NCBI RefSeq assembly: GCF_027579695.1
Contig: NC_083592.1
Coordinates: 36,028,714 to 36,092,713, forward strand
Direction of reading: 5' to 3'
Origin: Neoarius graeffei
Lineage: Eukaryota > Chordata > Actinopteri > Siluriformes > Ariidae
DNA: 64,000 bases
This document shows positions 44,123 to 53,885 of the stretch, piece by piece. The notes beneath the pieces are model-generated. The model was not told the DNA's origin. It saw only the letters and a program-made list of their open reading frames with translations, and searched no databases. A program made the position numbers and the translations under genes. Each line of letters opens with the position of its first letter. Position 1 is the stretch's first letter.

Positions 44123-44500
44123 GGGCGGCACGGTGGTGTAGTGGTTAGCGCTGTCGCCTCACAGCAAGAAGGTCCGGGTTCGAGACCCGTGGCCGGCGAC
44201 GGCCTTTCTGTGCGGAGTTTGCATGTTCTCCCTGTGTCCGCGTGGGTTTCCTCCGGGTGCTCCGGTTTCCCCCACAGTCCAAAGACATGCAGGTTAGGTT
44301 AACTGGTGACTCTAAATTGACCGTAGGTGTGAATGTGAGTGTGAATGGTTGTCTGTGTCTATGTGTCAGCCCTGTGATGACCTGGCGACTTGTCCAGGGT
44401 GTACCCCGCCTTTCACCCGTAGTCAGTTGGGATAGGCTCCAGCTTGCCTGCGACCCTGTAGAACAGGATAAAGCGGCTAGAGGTAATGAGATGAGATGAG
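44123..44500 (+). mobile_element. V-SINE copy, tandem pair member 2
   Basis: Full-length and directly after the middle flank copy; followed by AATAATAAGAAC (44501-44512). It shares private head variants with member 1 (GTTCGAGACCCGTGGCCGGC, then GACGG) but differs in the tail (GTAGAACAGG here, GTAGAAGG in member 1). Confidence 0.95.
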
Positions 44501-44799
44501 AATAATAAGAACTCAATAACATAATAACTGTAATATGTGATTTCCATAAAGGTGTGATGTATACTGTATGCCCCACAGACCCCTGATCCTCGACCCCACC
44601 AGTGATGTTCAGGATGTCTGTGGATTATTTGAGGGAAACTACTTGGTCATTCTGGTGTTGAGAGTTGATCTTAATAATATAATATGAATCTATTTTCAGA
44701 AGGTTAATAACCAGTTTAGCTCATGCTAATCTCACACCTTCAAATCTATCTGGGCTTGGGACTGGCACTAAGTATGCACTGTCTGGTACAAGCCCAGTG
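44501..44799. other. Intergenic, no gene seen
   Basis: Nothing recognised. Confidence 0.4.
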
Positions 44800-44976
44800 G
44801 CTGGGTATTTGACCTAATCTGCATGTCTTTGAACTGTGGAGGAAACCCACACAGACACGTAGAGAACATGCAAAGTCTACACAGGAAGGCCCCCGTCAGC
44901 TGTGAGGTTTGAATGCGGAAACGTCTTGCTATGAGGCAACAGTGCTACCCACTACACTACTGTGCTGCGCAAAGCT
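44800..44976 (-). mobile_element. V-SINE fragment
   Basis: Minus-strand core and head only, worn; the tail is missing. Confidence 0.75.
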
Positions 44977-45189
44977 TAAGCTTCATGCAGGTATTTATAA
45001 TATGTTGAGTGTCATAAATCTCAATTCATTCTGCAAATTAAATCCAAATGCATCGGTCTTTTTCAAGCACAGGCTAATTGTTTTTGTTTGTTTGTTTGTC
45101 TGACCTTTATTTTACCAGGAAGTCCCAATGAGATTAAAAAAAAATCTCTTTTACAAGAGAGACCTGGCCAAGATAGCAGCCGAATATCC

Positions 45190-45505
45190 ATTATCTGTAA
45201 CCGATTATCCTGTGCAGGGTTGTGGGCAAGCTGGAGCCTATCCCAGCTGACTATGGGTGAGAGGCGGGGTACACCCTGGACAAGTGACCAGGTCATCGTA
45301 GGGCTGACACATAGAAACAAACAACCATTCACACACACGGTCAATTTAAAGCCACCGATTAGCCTAACCTGCATGTCTTTGGACTGTGGGGGAAACCGGC
45401 GCACCCGGACGAAACCCACGCGGACACGGGGAGAACATGCAAACTCCATACGGGGCTCGAACCTAGAACCTTCTTGCTGTGAAGTGACAGTGCTTCTTGC
45501 TACAC
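45190..45505 (-). mobile_element. V-SINE copy
   Basis: Minus strand, tail at left (CCATTATCTGTAACCG), core present, head shortened (GGGGCTCGAACCTAGAACC). Confidence 0.85.
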
Positions 45506-45515
45506 AGCAGCTGAA

Positions 45516-45835
45516 CATCCATCCATCCATTATCTGTAGCCGCTTGTCCTGTTCTACAGGGTCGTGGGCAAGCTGGAGCCCATCCCAGCTGACTATGGGC
45601 GAGAGGCGGGATACACCCTGGACAAGTCACCAGGTCACCGCAGGGCTGACACATAGACACACAAACAACCATTCACACTCACATTCACACCTACGGTCAA
45701 TTTAGAGCCACCAGTTAGTCTAACCTGCATGTCTTTGGACTGTGGGGGAAACCGGAGCACCCGGAGGAAACCCACACAGACACAGTGAGAACATGCAAAC
45801 TCCATACTGGGCTCGAACCCAGAACCCCTACACCA
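45516..45835 (-). mobile_element. V-SINE copy at the start of a tandem array
   Basis: Minus strand; CCATC tail repeats at left. The head side ends in GAACCCCTACACCACCCATT. That is the shortened form seen in each unit of the array that follows, so this copy is the probable source of the array's SINE part. Confidence 0.85.
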
Positions 45836-48655
45836 CCCATTCTGCAGATTATTCCATACATCATTCTAACACAACACTCTGAAACCAGCCAGCGCTCTGA
45901 CTGACTGTGTAAATGATTTTACTAATCAATGTTTAACTCTTTATGAGTAATAATAATAATAGGGGGCGGCACGGTGGTGTAGTGGTTAGCGCGGTCGCCT
46001 CACAGCAAGAAGGTCCGGGTTCGAGCCCCGTGGCCGGCAAGGGCCTTTCTGTGCAGAGTTTGCATGTTCTCCCCGTGTCCGCGTGGGTTTCCTCCGGGTG
46101 CTCTGGTTTCCCCCACAGTCCAAAGACATGCAGGTTAGGTTAACTAGTGACTCTAAATTGACCGTAGGTGTGAATGTGAGTGTGAATGGTTGTCTGTGTC
46201 TATGTGTCAGCCCTGTGATGACCTGGTGACTTGTCCAGGGTGTACCCCGCCTTGCGCCCGTAGTCAGCTGGGATAGGCTCCAGCTCGCCTGCGACCCTGT
46301 AGAACAGGATAAAGCAGCTAGAGATAATGAGATGAGATGAGAGATAATAATAATAATAAGTGAAACCCTGAACAGTATTAGGCTGCAGTTGATTGTGCTG
46401 ATGTATTTGCAGTGTGTTTGTCTACTCTACAGCAGGTGTCTCCTTCATGTCTCTGCTGTTTCAACAATATCACCAAGGAGCCTTAGGGTTCATCCAACGT
46501 CAGACCAACAACCATTCACACCTACAGTCAATTTAGAGCCACCAGTTAGTCTAACCTGCATGTCTTTGGACTGTGGGGGAAACCGGAGCACCCAGAGGAA
46601 ACCCACACAGACACGGCAAGAACATGCAAACTCCATACTGGGCTCGAACCCAGAACCACTACACCACCCATTCTGCAGATTATTCCATACATTATTCTAA
46701 CAGAACACTCTGAAACCAGCCAGCGCTCTGACTGACTGTGTAAATGATTTTACTAATCAATGTTTAACTCTTTATTATTATTATAGTGTGAAACCCTGTA
46801 CAGTTGATTGTGCTGATGTATTTGCAGTGTGTTTCTCTGCTCTACAGCAGGTGTCTCCTTCATGTCTCTGCTGATTCAACAATATCACCAAGGAGCCATT
46901 ATATTGGCTAGGGTTCATCCAACGTCAGACCAACAACCATTCACACTCACATTCACACCTACGGTCAATTTAGAGCCACCAGTTAGTCTAACCTGCATGT
47001 CTTTGGCCTGTGGGGGAAACCGGAGCACCCGGAAGAAACCCACACAGACACGGCAAGAACATGCAAACTCCATACTGGGCTCGAACCCAAAACCACTACA
47101 CCACCCATTCTGCAGATTATTCCATACATTATTCTAACACAACACTCTGAAACCAGCCAGCGCTCTGACTGACTGTGTAAATGATTTTACTAATCAATAT
47201 AACTCTTTATTATTATTATTATTATAGTGCGAAACCCTGTACAGTTGATTGTGCTGATGTATTTGCAGTGTGTTTCTCTGCTCTACAGCAGGTGTCTCCT
47301 TCATGTCTCTGCTGATTCAACAATATCACCAAGGAGCCATTATATTGGCTAGGGTTCATCCAACGTCAGACCAACAATCATTCACACCTACAGTCAATTT
47401 AGAGCCACCAGTTAGCCTAACCTGCATGTCTTTGGACTGTGGGGGAAACCGGAGCACCCGGAGGAAACCCACACAGACACGGCAAGAACATGCAAACTCC
47501 ATACTGGGCTCGAACCCAGAACCACTACACCACCCATTCTGCAGATTATTCCATACATTATTCTAACACAACTCTCTGAAACCAGCCAACGTTCTGACTG
47601 ACTGTGTAAATGATTTTACTAATTAATATAACTCTTTATTATTATAATAGTGTGAAACCCTGTGCAGTTGATTGTGCTGATGTATTTGCAGTGTGTTTCT
47701 CTGCTCTACAGCAGGTGTCTCCTTCATGTCTCTGCTGATTCAACAATATCACCAAGGAGCCATTATATTGGCTAGGGTTCATCCAACGTCAGACCAACAA
47801 TCATTCACACCTACAGTCAATTTAGAGCCACCAGTTAGCCTAACCTGCATGTCTTTGGACTGTGGGGGAAACCGGAGCACCCAGAGGAAACCCACACAGA
47901 CACGGCAAGAACATGCAAACTCCATACTGGGCTCGAACCCAAAACCACTACACCACCCATTCTGCAGATTATTCCATACATTATTCTAACACAACACTCT
48001 GAAACCAGCCAGCGCTCTGACTGACTGTGTAAATGATTTTACTAATCAATATAACTCTTTATTATTATTATTATTATAGTGCGAAACCCTGTACAGTTGA
48101 TTGTGCTGATGTATTTGCAGTGTGTTTCTCTGCTCTACAGCAGGTGTCTCCTTCATGTCTCTGCTGATTCAACAATATCACCAAGGAGCCATTATATTGG
48201 CTAGGGTTCATCCAACGTCAGACCAACAATCATTCACACCTACAGTCAATTTAGAGCCACCAGTTAGCCTAACCTGCATGTCTTTGGACTGTGGGGGAAA
48301 CCGGAGCACCCAGAGGAAACCCACACAGACACGGCAAGAACATGCAAACTCCATACTGGGCTCGAACCCAAAACCACTACACCACCCATTCTGCAGATTA
48401 TTCCATACATTATTCTAACACAACACTCTGAAACCAGACAGCGCTCTGACTGACTGTGTAAATGATTTTACTAATCAATATAACTCTTTATTATTATTAT
48501 TATTATAGTGTGAAACCTTGTGCAGTTGATTGTGCTGATGTATTTGCAGTGTGTTTCTCTGCTCTACAGCAGGTGTCTCCTTCATGTCTCTGCTGATTCA
48601 ACAATATCACCAAGGAGCCATTATATTGGCTAGGGTTCATCCAACGTCAGACCAC
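45836..48655. repeat. Six-unit tandem array, about 430 bp per unit
   Basis: Units share the order: TTCTGCAGATTATTCCATAC; CTCTGACTGACTGTGTAAAT; (TTA)n; GTGCTGATGTATTTGCAGTG; GTGTCTCCTTCATGTCTCTG; TCATCCAACGTCAGACCA; then a minus-strand piece of V-SINE. The anchor GTGTCTCC recurs at about 46436, 46850, 47291, 47714, 48143 and 48572, giving spacings of 414, 441, 423, 429 and 429. The (TTA)n length accounts for part of the variation. The first unit carries a separate V-SINE insertion (45962-46341). The last unit ends before its SINE part. Small open frames inside each unit are products of the repeat. Confidence 0.95.
45962..46341 (+). mobile_element. V-SINE copy inside the array
   Basis: Full-length plus-strand V-SINE inserted in the (TTA)n part of the first unit, opposite in strand to the array's own SINE pieces. 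Flanked by ATAATAATAAT-type repeats. Confidence 0.92.
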
Positions 48656-49267
48656 TTGACATTTTCATTCTCGAATTTAAAAAACTGGCGCTTTATTTTA
48701 TCACGGCTTTTTAAACGGTGTCTCACGGCAGTGAGTGAGTGAGTGAGTGAGTGAGCGCGCGCCGCCCGGTTGCCTCTCGGTGGAACGGGTTCTAAACTTC
48801 ACAGCGACCAAAACTCACCGAGGTAGATTTGTTTCAAGTCGGGGCGCAAAAAAAAAAAAAAAAAATTAAGTTAATGATAAGAAGAAGAAGAAGAAGTTAT
48901 TTTGTTTCCTGTCCTGTTGCGGATGAAAAGCAAACCGCCGACGGGCAAAACGAGCGCGAGCGGCCATCTGTGAGCGCAAAGAACTGGCAACCCCAGCAGC
49001 TGCAGTCGCAAAACGCCCTTACAAAGCAGGACATGCAAGCAGCTTCTGACGTCTGCGGCCACACTGCGCTAACGACGCGTCTACTGAAGCCGCGCGCGCG
49101 AGCGGGAACCATGAGACTCGAACCGATAAAAACAGCATCATATCGAGACCCATGAGTCTCCCGGTGCTTGCATTTGGGCCGATTTTGCGTTCACGGTCCG
49201 CTTCGACGACTATTTACGGCTCGGAAACCAATAAAGGACTCATGCAGGGGCAGCTCGATACCCCGTC
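48656..49267 (+). promoter_or_regulatory. GC/CpG-rich upstream region of the piggyBac gene
   Basis: A sharp change from AT-rich array to CpG-rich DNA, starting around 48745 (GCGCGCGCCGCCCGG) and rising through CCGCGCGCGCGAGCGG at about 49090. A (GTGA)n run is at 48731-48755, an A-run at 48849-48866 and (GAA)n near 48885. The pattern fits a vertebrate CpG-island promoter or 5' leader. Two out-of-frame ATGs (49152 and 49242) precede the chosen start, so upstream open frames could limit translation. No TATA box was confirmed. Confidence 0.55.
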
Positions 49268-51232
49268 ATGGCGGCGCGGAAAAGAGGAGAGCTTTTTACC
49301 ATTTTGGAAACGAGTCCGGACACAGAAGCGAGCGCGGCCTCTGATGGGGAAGAGTGTCCGAGAAATCTCCCCGTGGACGTAAAGTGGTTCGAGTTGCCTT
49401 TCAGGGAGCCCGAGTCGGACGAGAACGAAGAGGGTGAGTGCGGGCTGGAACACACAACCTCTGCGGTAGAAGACGCTGCGGACTATGTAGCAGGAGGCGG
49501 CTGCAACATTATTTTAGTGACAGGAAACGGGATCAAACACGACGAGTACGAAGATGAGTCCTATTATGCGAGCTCGAACAACTGCTCAGAGACCGCGTCG
49601 ACCGATTCGGATATTGATTTTTCCGACTTAGAGGAGGAGGAGCGTCCGGACCTGTTCGGCTCCTTTGATCTTTTGGATGACGACTGCGGCGCTCTGGATT
49701 TCTGGGGCGAACCCGACCAGGTCATCTCGATCGAGGCGTTTAGCGCCGACAGTGGCCCTCAGCACTCACTAGGGGATGATGCTGACACTTTGGACTATTT
49801 CCGGTTGCTCTTCCCAGATTCATTGTTTGAACACATGGTGGAACAAACAAATAACTACGCCCTCTATCGGCAGAGGAGGAGCGGTCGATCAGACGCCCAC
49901 TGGCACCCGACTGATGTGAGAGAGATGCGAGCATACGTAGGTCTTAACGTCCTGATGGGTATCAATCAGCTCCCGGATTATGGCATGTACTGGGCAAGCG
50001 ATATTTTCATAGGCAATGCTGGTTTTAAGAAAACAATGACCGCTAGGCGGTTTGAGAAGCTGAACCAGAACCTGCACCTGTGTGACCGCTTGTCCGAGCC
50101 GTCCAAAGGCGAGCTCGGATATGATGGCTTGTACAAAATCCGGCCTCTGCTGGACATAGTGGGAAGCACGATGTGGGAAGCCTATTTACCAAATCGGTGC
50201 TTGACTATAGATGAGTGTGCCATTTCCACTAAGGGGCGCTTTTCCCCGACGCAGTACATGCCCTCGAAGCCTTTGCGGAAAGGCCTGAGGGTGTGGATGC
50301 TTTGCGACTCCCGCTCAGGCTACTGCCACCGAACGCGGCTTTACGTGGGTAAACCGAGTGACGATGCAACTGCCAGTACAGTGGGCCACCGAGTGGTTAC
50401 CTCGCTGGTTAGAGGACTGGAAGGACGCTACCATCACCTCTTTATGGACAGCTTCTTCACGTCTGTGCCACTGTTGCAGCGGCTCCTGCAAGATGGCCTG
50501 TATGCCTGCGGGCCAACCAACCCAAATCGCCGTGGCTACCCTGACGCTCTTAAACCCCGCAATGTAGGCAAGCTGGCCCTGGGGGAGTTCTACCAGTGCC
50601 AGCGTGGTAATCTAGTGGCCACTGTCACTCGGGATGCCAAGGTAGTCAGCTGCCTGTCATCTAACTCTGCACCAGGCATCGTGGGCATAGGGCCAGGCAA
50701 GCGGGATGGCGAAGGCAGCGACGGGGACTGCAGCAGCCTTTCGAGCTATGGGATCGCTCGGCCTCTGCCGCTGCTTTTGTACCAGGAAAACATGCGTGGT
50801 GTGGACTTGTGTGATCAGCTGAGGGAGTGCTATCAGGTAGGACGTCCGTGCAAGAAATGGTGGCGCTATTTCCTATGGTTTTACGTCAACCTGTGCATTG
50901 TTAACGCTTATATTATCCTGCGTGAGAGTCGCAGTGGCGCTCCGCCAGCTGGCTTTAATGGCAAGGAGTTTACACAGCGCCACTTCCGTGTGCGCTTGGC
51001 ACAGCAACTTATTGGGGACTACCAAGGTGCTCGGGGCATGGAGCGAGCTGCCCGCAAACGCCATGCTGACTCACCCCTTGAGTACGGACACCGGCTGGAG
51101 CGCATGTCAGAACGCTCACGCCGCTGCCGGAACTGCACCAACAAGGGCCTGCGGCACGAGAGTGTGTTTGGCTGCAAGATCTGCAATGTGCACCTGTGTA
51201 GAGGGGGGTGCTTCAGTGAATTCCATAAATAA
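49268..51232 (+). CDS. piggyBac-type DDE transposase-derived protein
   Basis: A 654-codon intronless ORF. piggyBac transposases cut and paste DNA at TTAA sites in the nucleus; host-domesticated PGBD proteins derive from them. The ATG sits in a strong context (GTCATGG). Residues 1-170 form an acidic, Ser/Asp/Glu-rich tail. The DDE_Tnp_1_7-type core follows from about 175 to 550. Catalytic Asp315 (LTIDE), Asp394 (LFMDSFF) and Asp513 (RGVDLCDQ) are all present, with Asp516 at the accessory position; spacings of 79 and 119 suit the family. A W-rich KKWWRYFLWF segment (529-538) follows. The C-terminus holds a zinc-binding cysteine cluster: Cys620, 623, 636, 639, 644, 648 with His642 and His653. 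No stops or frameshifts occur. No flanking piggyBac inverted repeats were seen, so a domesticated gene is likely, though a solo young element is not excluded. It is not PGBD5-like, since PGBD5 lacks this triad. Confidence 0.93.
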   Translation: MAARKRGELFTILETSPDTEASAASDGEECPRNLPVDVKWFELPFREPESDENEEGECGLEHTTSAVEDAADYVAGGGCNIILVTGNGIKHDEYEDESYYASSNNCSETASTDSDIDFSDLEEEERPDLFGSFDLLDDDCGALDFWGEPDQVISIEAFSADSGPQHSLGDDADTLDYFRLLFPDSLFEHMVEQTNNYALYRQRRSGRSDAHWHPTDVREMRAYVGLNVLMGINQLPDYGMYWASDIFIGNAGFKKTMTARRFEKLNQNLHLCDRLSEPSKGELGYDGLYKIRPLLDIVGSTMWEAYLPNRCLTIDECAISTKGRFSPTQYMPSKPLRKGLRVWMLCDSRSGYCHRTRLYVGKPSDDATASTVGHRVVTSLVRGLEGRYHHLFMDSFFTSVPLLQRLLQDGLYACGPTNPNRRGYPDALKPRNVGKLALGEFYQCQRGNLVATVTRDAKVVSCLSSNSAPGIVGIGPGKRDGEGSDGDCSSLSSYGIARPLPLLLYQENMRGVDLCDQLRECYQVGRPCKKWWRYFLWFYVNLCIVNAYIILRESRSGAPPAGFNGKEFTQRHFRVRLAQQLIGDYQGARGMERAARKRHADSPLEYGHRLERMSERSRRCRNCTNKGLRHESVFGCKICNVHLCRGGCFSEFHK

Positions 51233-51628
51233 GCCTTCCTTCCATTTTTTTTTAAATTAGACTTTGTACTGTTTATGTTAATGTCTGCTTTCTCATTCGG
51301 TTATGTGACACAACGAATACTGAGACTTTTGTTACACAAAGGCAATTGTTACAAGTACTGTAATCATCTTTATAGTCTGATTTGATTATTAGTTATAGTG
51401 TTCTAGTTGTAGAGCTGCACGAATTTACAACAAAATCAGCAATTATCCATTTACATTAGCATAGAATGTTTTGTCTAACTGCCTTTCACATCGCCAACCA
51501 AGGCTTTGTGTCACTTTTTATAATCATTAATTAAAATGCATTTTATTGAGAAATAGAAACAGAATTGAAAACCTTTGGTCTCTAATAACAGCAGTTACAT
51601 TTTTCTGTGGGTTCTTACACTTTTACAA

Positions 51629-51634
51629 AATAAA
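51629..51634 (+). promoter_or_regulatory. Candidate poly(A) signal
   Basis: AATAAA about 400 bp past the piggyBac stop codon, in AT-rich 3' sequence. It is the first good hexamer I noted downstream on this strand. Confidence 0.4.
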
Positions 51635-52215
51635 TACTCCAAGAAGATTCACTTATTTTTAGTCACTTTATTATATGTAAAATTCTTCCATGTGTGAACT
51701 CACTAATAAGAGAGACACTAAGTGTCGTGCTGTATTTCTGCGCCTTGGGATCACTTTTACAAAACACTATGAAACGCATACTCTTACAATTGTCAAGGGA
51801 CCACAGCTTGTAGCAGTGTCAAGGCTGAAAATGGCTCTGTAGTCACAGTGGAGGGACAGATTGTAACCGTTTTAAAAAAGCACTCCAGCCACGACAGCAA
51901 GACCATCTGTGCCCTGGCAGCAAGAGCCTTAATATGAGTACAAAGTCTTTGAATGAGCCACTTTTAAGCAAAGAGCTGCCTCTCCACTAAAGAGCGCTCT
52001 CGACGTACTCCTCCGGTTTAATGTGTTTGTGTCTTATTATACGGATAAGGCTTTTAACTGAGCTCTGTTTCTTTTCAGGTCATGGAAAACAGATAAGTGG
52101 CATAAAATAGTGCATTTTATTTTATGGCATTTTATTTAGTGTCACTGACTTGAGTTATTGTTATGGTGTTGACGGGAATGCTTTTGACTACTGTTTACAC
52201 GTAAGACTATATTTA
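51635..52215. other. Intergenic, no gene seen
   Basis: Nothing recognised. The sequence is moderately GC-rich near 51950-52020. Confidence 0.4.
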
Positions 52216-52480
52216 CAGTACCAGTCAAAAGTCTGGACACCCCTACTCATTCATTGTTTTTTTGTTTGTTTTTCTGTATTTTGACTGTTTTCTACATTGT
52301 AGAACAATACTGAAGACATCATAATGATGAAATAACATATGTAGCATATATGGAATTATGTGGTAAACAAAAAAGTGTAAAATATATGTGTTATTTACAA
52401 GCTGGGAGGTCCGTATCGTGAAATACCATGACCGAGGTCTTAAATACTGACCGAGGCCTCTAGGCCCCAGTCGGTATTTT

Positions 52481-52663
52481 CTTTTTTAAAGGTATTTTTT
52501 TGGGGGGCTTTTTGCACCTTTATTGGATAAGACAGTGCAGAGACAGGAAATGAGCAGGAGAGAGAGACAGGGAGGGATTGGGAAATTACCTCGGGCCAGA
52601 ATCGAACCCAGGTCCCCGGATTTATGGTATGGCGCCTTATCCACCTGAGCCACGACACCCCCT
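52481..52663 (-). mobile_element. tRNA-derived SINE, fourth family
   Basis: Minus-strand SINE of 183 bp. Its complement starts GGGGTGTCGTGGCTCAGGTG, with a box A-like TGGCTCAGGTGG and box B-like GGGTTCGATTCTGG, and ends in a TCCAATAAAGGTGCAAAAAG tail. Flanks AGTCGGTATTTT (52469-52480) and AGTCAGTATTTT (52664-52675) differ by one base. Confidence 0.88.
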
Positions 52664-52719
52664 AGTCAGTATTTTTCAAGGCCGAGGTCACGGTATTTCA
52701 CGATACGGACCGACCTTAA

Positions 52720-53438
52720 AGGAACAGTCCACCGTACTTCCATAATGAAATATGCTCTTATCTGAATTGAGACGAGCTGCTCCGTACCTCTCCGAGCTTT
52801 GCGCGACCTCCCAGTCAGTCAGACGCAGTCAGACGCGCTGTCACTCCTGTTAGCAATGTAGCTAGGCTCAGTATGGCCAATGGTATTTTTTGGGGCTGTA
52901 GTTAGATGCAACCAAACTCTTCCGCGTTTTTCCTGTTTACATAGGTTTTTATGACCAGTGACATGAAACAAGTTCAGTTACACAAATTGAAACGTAGCGA
53001 TTTTCTATGCTATGGAAAGTCCGCACTATAATGACAGGCGTACTAACACCTTCTGCGCGCTTCGGCAGCGCATTGATACGGAGCTCAGATATCAATGCGC
53101 TGCCGAAGCGCGCAGAAGGTGTTAGTACGCCTGTCATTATAGTGCGGACTTTCCATAGCATAGAAAATCGCTACGTTTCAATTTGTGTAACTGAACTTGT
53201 TTCATGTCACTGGTCATATAAACCTATGTAAACAGGAAAAACGCGGAAGAGTTTGGTCGCATCTAACTACAGCCCCAAAAAATACCATTGGCCATGCTGA
53301 GCCTAGCTACATTGCTAACAGGAGTGACAGCGCGTCTGACTGACTGGAAGGTCGCGCAAAGCTCGGAGAGGTACGGAGCAGCTCGTCTGAATTCAGATAA
53401 GAGCATATTTCATTATGGAAGTACGGTGGACTGTTCCT
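52720..53438. mobile_element. Near-perfect palindromic element with TTAA TSD
   Basis: A 719-bp foldback. The two arms of about 350 bp are inverted copies meeting at a loop of about 10 bases near 53082. Flanked by TTAA (52716-52719 and 53439-53442); copy B shows a single TTAA at the empty site. Ends read AGGAACAGTCCACCG, so with the TTAA it matches the TTAAAGGRR form of T2/Kolobok MITEs. The arms differ by a few substitutions and a 10-base duplication (AGTCAGACGC) in the left arm. The identical open frames on both strands are a product of the symmetry. Confidence 0.94.
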
Positions 53439-53885
53439 TTAAGCTGGTAAATAATATATGTATTTTTTTTCTTTACCAAATTCTAACAGAAAATGAGAGC
53501 GTCCGAAAGGGAAACCATATTTCAGATAGCGCTGGATACTTCTCTGGAAAGACGTGAGCGAGGACGGCTCGTACACATCGCCATTTTTCTTTGTTGCGGA
53601 CGTGAAAAAGTTGCACAGCAACATGTTTAGTTCTTCGCCAGGTATGTCTTCCACCTTTCAACCTTCATTTTGGTTTCGACAGAACTTCCCAAAGGCACTG
53701 AGGTCGTAGGTCGTCTTTTTTGTTGTATTTTCTGCCCTTTGTTCTTCAATAAACTGCTGGATTTGCTTGGCGTTAGCAACAGTTACAGGTTTTCGGCTTT
53801 CTCCTGAAATGTTTTCTTTTATTTCGTTTTCATCAGGGTAGTAAAACTCGCTTTCGCTGTGAACGCTGTTGTTATCGCTGTCCAT
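53439..53885 (-). pseudogene. Crypton-like tyrosine recombinase N-terminal fragment
   Basis: Minus strand from the ATG at 53885 (MDSDNNSVHSESEFYYPDE). Seventy-five codons run through KQIQQFIEEQRAENTTKKTT and SAFGKFCRNQNEG to one in-frame TGA (53660-53658). The same frame then goes on with EDIPGEELNMLLCNFFTSAT, then VYEPSSLTSFQRSIQRYL. That second part matches the segment just before the catalytic domain of Crypton-type tyrosine recombinases and host relatives (the DUF3504 group). After QRYL the sequence leaves the family (KYGFPFGRSHF), and the catalytic domain is absent. The internal stop and truncation make it non-functional as a recombinase. Copy B has an internal deletion of this region. 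Confidence 0.75.

Noticed and set aside
45836-48655. Evenly spaced repeats resembling a CRISPR array
   Set aside because: Units are about 430 bp, contain SINE sequence, and lie in an animal genome; there are no short repeats with unique spacers.
46829-48742. Series of near-identical 98-codon open frames (MFLCSTAGVSFMSLL...)
   Set aside because: They are produced by the tandem unit and run straight into the antisense SINE piece; start and length follow the repeat, not a gene.
49214-49455. Antisense frames over the piggyBac 5' end
   Set aside because: They arise from the GC-rich codon pattern of the sense gene; no motif.
48866-51256. TTAA sites on either side of the piggyBac gene as transposon borders
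   Set aside because: TTAA is common in AT-rich sequence and no matching inverted repeats follow the sites.
52949-53231. Same peptide (MLWKVRTIMTGVL...) open on both strands
   Set aside because: A direct consequence of the palindrome; no independent coding evidence.
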